NCBI GenBank assembly: GCA_016744705.1
Contig: JADGDU010000021.1
Coordinates: 1-64,000, forward strand
DNA length: 64,000 nucleotides
From: Candidatus Krumholzibacteriia bacterium
GTDB lineage: Bacteria > Krumholzibacteriota > Krumholzibacteriia > LZORAL124-64-63
Direction: 5' to 3'
The stretch's first letter is position 1, and the number at the start of each line of letters is the position of its first letter. Of the stretch, positions 58,783-64,000 are shown piece by piece. Below the pieces are notes generated by a model. That model was not told where the DNA came from. It did no database searches and saw only the letters and a list, made by a program, of their open reading frames with translations. A program made the position numbers and the translations under genes.

Positions 58783-60579
58783 GTGAAAAAGAAGATTCGC
58801 ATCGGCAACGCGGGTGGGTATTGGGGCGACGATCTGGATGCTCTGTATCGCCAGTTGAAGGGGGGCGACCTTGATTATATCACTATGGATTTCCTGGCAG
58901 AAATCACCATGTCCATCCTTCGCAAGCAACAACTCCGCAATCCCGCCCTGGGATACGCCAAAGATTTCCTGACCCAGCTGGAAACCTGCCTGCCGCTCAT
59001 TGTCGATAAAAATGTGCGGGTGATCACCAACGCCGGGGGTATCAATCCGGAGGGTTTGGGCCGGGAAATCCTGAAACTGGCTCGCCGGCAGGGCTATGAT
59101 ATCAAAGTGGGGGTGGTCTATGGGGATGACATCACCAACCAACTCTACGAGCTGACGGCTGCCGGTGAAAAGTTCACTAACATGGAAAATGGCGCCGATT
59201 TTTCCGGAGTTCGCCACCAGGTGACCTCGGCCAATGTCTATTTGGGAGCCGAGCCTGTGGTGGCCGCTCTGGATGCGGGTTGCCAGATTATTGTCACTGG
59301 CCGGGTTACTGATACGGGCATCACCATGGCGCCCATGATTCACGAGTTTGGTTGGGCCATGGATGATTGGGATTTGATGGCATCGGGTCTGGTGGCTGGT
59401 CATATTATCGAATGTGGGGCTCAGGGTTCTGGTGGTAATATTACCGACTGGGAAGATGTGCCCAGTTTCCATAACATCGGTTATCCCATCATCGAGATGC
59501 ACAAAAACGGAACATTCTACGTTACGAAGCACGCCCGCACAGGCGGCCTGATTTGTGAGAAGTCCGTAAAAGAGCAACTGGTGTACGAAATGGGCGATCC
59601 AGCCCAATACATTTCTCCCGACTGTGTGGCCTTCTTTGATACGATTGAGGTTGAAGAAGTGAAGGCCAATCGGGTTAAAATATCTGGTGTTCGTGGCGGT
59701 CCTTCCCCTGCGATGCTCAAAGTTTCCATGTCTTATGAAGATGGCTGGAAGGCGGCGGGCGAAGTTTTGATCAGTGGGCCCAATGTGCGCAAAAAAGCTG
59801 CTGTGGTTGAGGAAATATTTTGGAAAAAGGTTGGTCATAAGTTTGAAAAGACGCACACCGCCCTGGTGGGAGCTGGGTCCATTTGGCCCGACCGTCTCTC
59901 AGAATATGAACCCAATGAGATCTATTTGCGCTTCGGAGTTTGCGATCACGATTTGAACAAAATCAACGATTTCAGCAAGACTCTACCGGCTCTGATTCTG
60001 GCCGGGCCTTCGGGCATGGCTGTTAGCACCGGGGGGCGGCCTCGGGCTCAGGCAGTGGTGGCCTATTGGCCCGCTTTGGTCCGTAGAGACCATTGCAGCG
60101 CCAAGGTTCTGGTTTTGGGCACAGACGGGCAAGAAGATTTCAGCGAGATTCAGTTCCCCTTACGCGAGGGCACAGGCGACCCGGTCTTCAGCGACCAGCC
60201 CAAAGTCACACGCACTCCCATCAAGCATAAAGGGGCCCTGAAAGAGGTCTCTCTGCGCAAGATGTGCTACGCCCGCAGTGGTGACAAAGGCGACATGTGC
60301 AACATTGGTTTGCTGGCCCGCTCACCTTTGGTTTATGACTGGATCCAGGAGAACCTCACGGCCCGGGTGGTGAAGCGTTTCTTTAAAGGTAAGGTTTTGG
60401 GCAAGGTTACCCGTTACGAGCTGGACAACCTTCAGGGATTGAACTTTCTGATGGATGGAGCGCTGGGTGGTGGTGGAACCACAAGTCTCCTGGTGGATCC
60501 TCAGGGGAAAACCATGAGCCAGGCCTTGTTGGAGCTGAAAGTGAAGGTGCCTTCTTCGGTGCTGAAGGGTCTTGGTTAG
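58783..60579 (+). CDS. AtuA/DUF1446 family protein
   Basis: 598 residues from the GTG at 58783 (AAAGGA upstream). N-terminal DUF1446 core: RIGNAGGYWGDDLDALYRQL, LDYITMDFLAEITMSIL, VITNAGGINPEGLGREI, VTGRVTDTGITMAPMIHEFGW and VAGHIIECGAQGSGGNITDW. The C-terminal ~110 residues (LRKMCYARSGDKGDMCNIGL...NFLMDGALGGGGTTSLLVD) are the AtuA-like C-terminal domain. AtuA belongs to acyclic terpene (citronellol) catabolism in Pseudomonas but its reaction is unknown; no other atu genes are present here, so another acyl-CoA or carboxylate role is possible. Confidence 0.87.
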   Translation: MKKKIRIGNAGGYWGDDLDALYRQLKGGDLDYITMDFLAEITMSILRKQQLRNPALGYAKDFLTQLETCLPLIVDKNVRVITNAGGINPEGLGREILKLARRQGYDIKVGVVYGDDITNQLYELTAAGEKFTNMENGADFSGVRHQVTSANVYLGAEPVVAALDAGCQIIVTGRVTDTGITMAPMIHEFGWAMDDWDLMASGLVAGHIIECGAQGSGGNITDWEDVPSFHNIGYPIIEMHKNGTFYVTKHARTGGLICEKSVKEQLVYEMGDPAQYISPDCVAFFDTIEVEEVKANRVKISGVRGGPSPAMLKVSMSYEDGWKAAGEVLISGPNVRKKAAVVEEIFWKKVGHKFEKTHTALVGAGSIWPDRLSEYEPNEIYLRFGVCDHDLNKINDFSKTLPALILAGPSGMAVSTGGRPRAQAVVAYWPALVRRDHCSAKVLVLGTDGQEDFSEIQFPLREGTGDPVFSDQPKVTRTPIKHKGALKEVSLRKMCYARSGDKGDMCNIGLLARSPLVYDWIQENLTARVVKRFFKGKVLGKVTRYELDNLQGLNFLMDGALGGGGTTSLLVDPQGKTMSQALLELKVKVPSSVLKGLG

Positions 60580-60611
60580 CCAATATCGGGTTTATTGAAT
60601 GATTGGTAGTT

Positions 60612-60642
60612 GGCGGCTCCCCAAGGGGCCGCCATCGTTTTT
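60612..60642 (+). terminator. Terminator after the AtuA-like gene
   Basis: GGCGGCTCC pairs with GGGGCCGCC (60612-60633) around a CCAA loop region, followed by ATCG and five T, 33 nt after the stop. Confidence 0.75.
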
Positions 60643-60706
60643 CCCAGCCCACCCTCCAAGTATGATATGATTATAGCCTCAATCCTTCCCCTTCAGGAGA
60701 AAATCC

Positions 60707-62401
60707 ATGCCCAGTCGTTCGATTGTATTGACTCTTATTATCTTATTATTAGGGGCCAGCTCTGCCATGGCTCAATATGGTTTTTCCATCCCTTTTGAAT
60801 TTTGCCCGGGTCAGGGCCTAACGGACGTCATCAGTTTTCAATTGCAAGAGGAAGGCCCTGTCATTTTGGTGGTCGAACACGTCTTCACCAATCTCCCGGT
60901 GCGCACTTTGGTGATGGGTTTTTTACCGGCGGGAGCTCATTCCATCGTTTGGGATGGTCTAGATGATGAAGGTCAGCTTTTAGACACAGGAGTCTATGTT
61001 TTCAGGCTCATGGGCGATGGTTGGGAAGTGGAAGAATGGAGCACCCTGGATTGTGGATTAGACGCCGCCATCCAATCCAGAGTCGTGGTTGGGGGACGGG
61101 ATGTGACCATGGGCTTTGCCAATGTCATCCCAGTACCGGAGCCCACTGAGTTGGCTGTTTACACTTCCGACGGGAGCACACGGGTCAGGGATTTTTCAGA
61201 TATCGCTCACTCGCGATACACCTTCTTTTATTGGGGCTTCGAAGATTCTGCCGGCCAGGTTTTACCCGCCGGCGATTATATTTATCGCATGGCCAGCCCC
61301 TCATACAGTGAGGACATCGCTTTCACCATTGATCCCATCGAGCGAGGCTCTCTTGCGATGACCGTCACCGGTGCTGATGGCCACGTCGTGACGGGGTTAT
61401 TTGGGGCCGGTGAGACGCCGTTGGTCAAAGGGCCGCTCCAACAAATGGAAATCGATTTTGGCCGGGCCATGTCAGCTGCAGAATTGGCGTACCTTTTAGA
61501 TGGAGGCTTGGAATTCAGCGGTGCTTTTGTTTGGGCCCAACCAGAATCCTATTCGGTGCAGGCCGACTCTACAGGGGTCATTTTCCATGGGTTCGCATTG
61601 AGCCGCTCCTGGCCTGATGTCTGGGGCTTTGGTGCGGTGGGGAGCTATGGCATGTTTGATCCCTATTCCAGCCGTGTGCAGTTGGGTTTTGATCATGAGG
61701 GGATCACCGGGCGGCGCGCACTCTGCCAACCCGCCGGTGGCACAGACCCTACGGATTGGGTTGTCAGTCACGGCCCATTCTATTTTTCACCCGCAGGTAC
61801 CATGGCGCCTCCTTGTAATAATCCGATTCCCCCCGGAGAGAGGGCCGAGCTCCAGTTTTCCACCGATGCTGCCGGAATGGTGGTCATGATCATCATTGAT
61901 AGGCAAGGCAATTTGGTGAGACAATTGATTTTCGATTACTCATGGGAAGGCCCGAAGGTGGAATTCTGGGATCGTCTGGACAATGCGGGGAATGAAGTCC
62001 CCGAAGGGATTTACCACCTGATCTGGACAGCTCAGGGGCAGGATGGTGGAAGTGTGGTCACGTCGGGGGACATTTATGTTAGTAATGCCGTCTCGGATGT
62101 TCCCCAATCGGGTGGCGATCTGATGCTGCCTTCTCTTGGTTTCAATCATCCCAACCCCTTCAACCCCTCCACAGCCATCAGTTTTGATCTGCCGGTGTCC
62201 TGCTTTGCCCAAGTGACGGTTCTGTCCCTGGATGGAAAGCGAGTGGCCACTCTGGTAGCTGAGGCCATGGAATCTGGTCATCACAGCGTCACTTGGAATG
62301 GCCGCGACCAAATGGGACATCGGGTCCCCTCGGGAGCGTATTTTTATCGTTTGGAAGCTGATGAGACAGTGTCGACGCGGCGAATGCTGTTATTGAAATG
62401 A
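60707..62401 (+). CDS. Secreted protein with repeated FlgD-like modules
   Basis: 564 residues. A signal peptide ends SAMAQYG. FlgD-Ig-like units recur: one near residues 50-110 (GFLPAGAHSIVWDGLDDEGQLLDTGVYVFRL), one near 155-210 (YWGFEDSAGQVLPAGDYIYRM), one near 380-450 (DRLDNAGNEVPEGIYHLIW) and the terminal NHPNPFNPSTAISFDLPVS...PSGAYFYRLEAD. No catalytic motif is seen, so it is probably structural or adhesive, exported by a type-IX-like route. AGGAG precedes the ATG. Confidence 0.82.
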   Translation: MPSRSIVLTLIILLLGASSAMAQYGFSIPFEFCPGQGLTDVISFQLQEEGPVILVVEHVFTNLPVRTLVMGFLPAGAHSIVWDGLDDEGQLLDTGVYVFRLMGDGWEVEEWSTLDCGLDAAIQSRVVVGGRDVTMGFANVIPVPEPTELAVYTSDGSTRVRDFSDIAHSRYTFFYWGFEDSAGQVLPAGDYIYRMASPSYSEDIAFTIDPIERGSLAMTVTGADGHVVTGLFGAGETPLVKGPLQQMEIDFGRAMSAAELAYLLDGGLEFSGAFVWAQPESYSVQADSTGVIFHGFALSRSWPDVWGFGAVGSYGMFDPYSSRVQLGFDHEGITGRRALCQPAGGTDPTDWVVSHGPFYFSPAGTMAPPCNNPIPPGERAELQFSTDAAGMVVMIIIDRQGNLVRQLIFDYSWEGPKVEFWDRLDNAGNEVPEGIYHLIWTAQGQDGGSVVTSGDIYVSNAVSDVPQSGGDLMLPSLGFNHPNPFNPSTAISFDLPVSCFAQVTVLSLDGKRVATLVAEAMESGHHSVTWNGRDQMGHRVPSGAYFYRLEADETVSTRRMLLLK

Positions 62402-62645
62402 AACAGTGTTCGAATTCTTTTGACCATAAGGCCTGCTTTTTCTCTAGGAGTTTAACGTAACTGCATGTAGAATCACAATTTGTGCTTTTGTCTTTTTTTA
62501 GTGCAATTGGACCACAAAATGTGTTATATTTATGTCTCGTTTGAAGGGACCCCATAGGGTCTTTTTGAGCGTTTTTCCATTCCCCCCGGAAATGCTTTTC
62601 GGGATGAGGGATACACGTAAGAAACTGCATTTTTGGAGGATCAAC
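62402..62645. other. Leader region with small terminator-like hairpin
   Basis: 244 bases before the last secreted-protein gene. GACCC and GGGTC (62548-62552, 62557-62561) form a short stem followed by TTTTT: a weak terminator of the upstream gene or an attenuator. No clear promoter pair. Confidence 0.4.
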
Positions 62646-63326
62646 ATGAAGCGCATCGCTATTGCTCTGCTGCTCGTTCTTGTCGCCACTGTCGCCCAAG
62701 CCACTACCATTGAAGATATGCAAATGGGTAATGTGGTCATTGATGACCTGGCTTCCGTCTCTGGTGTTGTCGTTGTTGCCATTAATACTAGCAGCAGCAA
62801 TGGTTTCTGGATTGCCGAAGCTCCTTATGGCGCTTATAACGGTATTTATGCTTACGGCCCCAATGCTGATGTTGCTGTTGGCGACGTTCTGGACATCGTT
62901 GATGGCCAGTACACCGAGTACTATGACCTGTCCGAACTCAAAACCTTTGATGCCACCATCACCGTCACCGGTACCATGGCTGTGCCCACTCCTTTCATGA
63001 TCTCAGCTGCTGACCTGTTTGCTGATATGGAAGCTTTTGAAGGTTGCGTCGTGACTTTGACTGACGGCATGATCGTGGACGCTGTTTTGGATTACGGTAC
63101 ATGGACTGCCATGACTTTGGACGGCCAAGCTGTTCTTTTTGACGATTACATGTTTGATGCTACCACCGTTATGGTTGACCAATGTTACAACAGTGTCACC
63201 GGCGTCATCGATTACGGCTATGGCGAATACAAAGTGCATCCTTTGGCCGACGGCGTTGAGCTCACTGATTGCACAGTGGCCACTGACGAATTCAGCTTCG
63301 AAGGCGTGAAGGCTCTGTACCGGTAA
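62646..63326 (+). CDS. Secreted OB-fold-like protein with C-terminal VKALYR tag
   Basis: 226 residues from the ATG at 62646 with TTGGAGGA upstream. Signal peptide MKRIAIALLLVLVATVAQA. The mature protein resembles YhcR/nuclease-associated OB-fold domains: GFWIAEAPYGAYNGIYAYG, VAVGDVLDIVDGQYTEYYDLSEL, FDATITVTGT, then a second similar unit (WTAMTLDGQAVLFDDYMF, SVTGVIDYGYGEYKVHPL). It ends TVATDEFSFEGVKALYR. No nuclease active site is present. A terminator follows. It could be a short surface or periplasmic binding protein; function unknown. Confidence 0.78.
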   Translation: MKRIAIALLLVLVATVAQATTIEDMQMGNVVIDDLASVSGVVVVAINTSSSNGFWIAEAPYGAYNGIYAYGPNADVAVGDVLDIVDGQYTEYYDLSELKTFDATITVTGTMAVPTPFMISAADLFADMEAFEGCVVTLTDGMIVDAVLDYGTWTAMTLDGQAVLFDDYMFDATTVMVDQCYNSVTGVIDYGYGEYKVHPLADGVELTDCTVATDEFSFEGVKALYR

Positions 63327-63380
63327 TTTCGGTATTAAGCAAAACTCTGGTGGATCTTTTTGAGTCCACACGGGAATGGA

Positions 63381-63415
63381 AACGGCGGAGGTTAATTCCT
63401 CCGCCGTTCCTTTTT
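63381..63415 (+). terminator. Terminator after the OB-fold-like gene
   Basis: AACGGCGGAGG (63381-63391) pairs with CCTCCGCCGTT (63398-63408), followed by CC and five T. Confidence 0.88.
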
Positions 63416-63482
63416 GGTTCCCATGGAACCTTTTCCAGCCTATGATCCTGCAGACCCCCAACCTGACTGCAAAGGATATTTA

Positions 63483-64000
63483 GTGGCTCCCTATTTGTTT
63501 ATTATCTTCGTTGTTCTAATACTGATTTTTGCTGTTTATGGCTGGTGGATGGAGCAAAAGCGCCGAGAGAAACTGCGCCTCTGGTGCCTCAAGCACGGCT
63601 GGAAACTGGGCAATCACAGTATCCAGGGCTGGGATCATGATTATCCAGGTGTTAAGCTCTTCGACCGGGGACATTCAAAGGATGGGGATAACGTTATCAC
63701 CGGCCATTTCCGTGGGTTGGAAGTGACTCTTCTGGATTACAAATACACCACCGGATCGGGAAAAAACAGAACCACCCACGACCATGGTGTCACCATTCTA
63801 AACTGCTCGTTTCCCTTGATTCCATTGCAAATACGCCGGGAAAATGCCATGGACAAAGTGGGTGCGTTTTTGGGTGGCGGGGATATCGATTTCGAGTCGG
63901 CCGAATTCAGTCGAAAGTTCTATGTGAAAAGTGCCGATCGTAAATGGGCATACGATGTGATTCATACCCGGACCATGGAATACCTCCTGCAGGCGCCCCC
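63483..64000 (+). CDS. DUF3137-like membrane protein, 5' part (runs off window end)
   Basis: Open from the GTG at 63483 (AAAGGA upstream) to the window end, about 172 codons. One N-terminal transmembrane helix (LFIIFVVLILIFAVYGWW) is followed by a cytosolic domain with ITGHFRGLEVTLLDYKYTTGSGKNR, VTILNCSFPLIPLQIRRE and FYVKSADRKWAYDVI. The pattern resembles DUF3137-type proteins of unknown function. The C-terminus is outside. Confidence 0.7.
   Translation, partial: MAPYLFIIFVVLILIFAVYGWWMEQKRREKLRLWCLKHGWKLGNHSIQGWDHDYPGVKLFDRGHSKDGDNVITGHFRGLEVTLLDYKYTTGSGKNRTTHDHGVTILNCSFPLIPLQIRRENAMDKVGAFLGGGDIDFESAEFSRKFYVKSADRKWAYDVIHTRTMEYLLQAP

Noticed and set aside
1..64000. CRISPR arrays, tRNA or rRNA genes
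   Set aside because: I saw no spaced direct repeats, cloverleaf-like sequences or rRNA landmarks; a covariance-model scan was not possible.

Overview
The window comes from a Gram-negative-type bacterium: it has a TonB-dependent receptor, several signal peptides and lipoprotein boxes, a bacterial FabH and Rex, and a near-consensus sigma-70 promoter. At least six secreted proteins end in a FlgD-like / type-IX-secretion-like beta domain ('NPFNPST...G.YFYR'), which is common in the FCB superphylum and nearby candidate phyla. An archaeal-type Glu-tRNA(Gln) amidotransferase pair (GatD/GatE) is encoded as well. I infer an uncultured FCB-related lineage (Krumholzibacteriota/Eisenbacteria-like); the phylum is not proven from this sequence. 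Base composition is moderate, genes are dense and arranged in short operons, and GTG/TTG starts with good Shine-Dalgarno (SD) sites are frequent. Layout: 1-2.3 kb is a mobile area (5' end of an IS110 transposase, a small conserved CGN-motif protein behind a structured leader, and a complete IS3-family element). 2.4-10.5 kb carries RNA modification (RlmI/K-like methyltransferase, TrmO, RluA-type synthase), a bacteriohemerythrin, a prolyl oligopeptidase lipoprotein, a thioredoxin-fold lipoprotein, an FAD oxidoreductase and a PAP2 phosphatase. 10.5-18.6 kb holds three secreted proteins with the C-terminal sorting-like domain (serine protease, ComEC-like metallo-beta-lactamase hydrolase, beta-helix protein), plus a sulfide:quinone oxidoreductase followed by a 38-codon small gene. 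18.6-21.7 kb has citrate synthase, a ferritin-like protein and a DUS3-like dihydrouridine synthase. 21.7-28.3 kb is a vitamin B12 locus: a cobalamin riboswitch, a BtuB-like receptor, a secreted beta-propeller reminiscent of BtuG and a further secreted protein, then a PduO-type adenosyltransferase translationally coupled to an ECF sigma factor and its membrane anti-sigma factor. 28.3-36.4 kb carries small conserved proteins, a ferredoxin, a DUF1573/rhodanese/MauE-like operon, a K+ channel, CysK and CysE, and a secreted M1 peptidase. 36.4-38.2 kb is an IS1-like element with perfect 26-bp terminal repeats, followed by an internally deleted relative. 38.3-44.5 kb is a chemotaxis operon (CheA-CheW-CheB-CheD-HDOD-CheY-CheX) without CheR or a receptor. 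44.6-51.5 kb holds gatE-gatD, divergent rex, fabH, a SPOR protein and a phosphoglycolate-phosphatase-like HAD enzyme. 51.5-64 kb holds a methyltransferase, an oligopeptidase-B-like lipoprotein, DUF2164, a large GH13 protein, an AtuA/DUF1446 protein, two secreted proteins and the start of a DUF3137-like membrane protein. The observation I consider most novel is a shared C-terminal tag (TVAT...S[FW]..VK[AS]LYR) on two otherwise unrelated secreted proteins, at 26 kb and 63 kb. It looks like a sorting or anchoring signal distinct from the FlgD-like domain. The bacterial GatDE pair and the B12 surface-capture operon are the next best leads.
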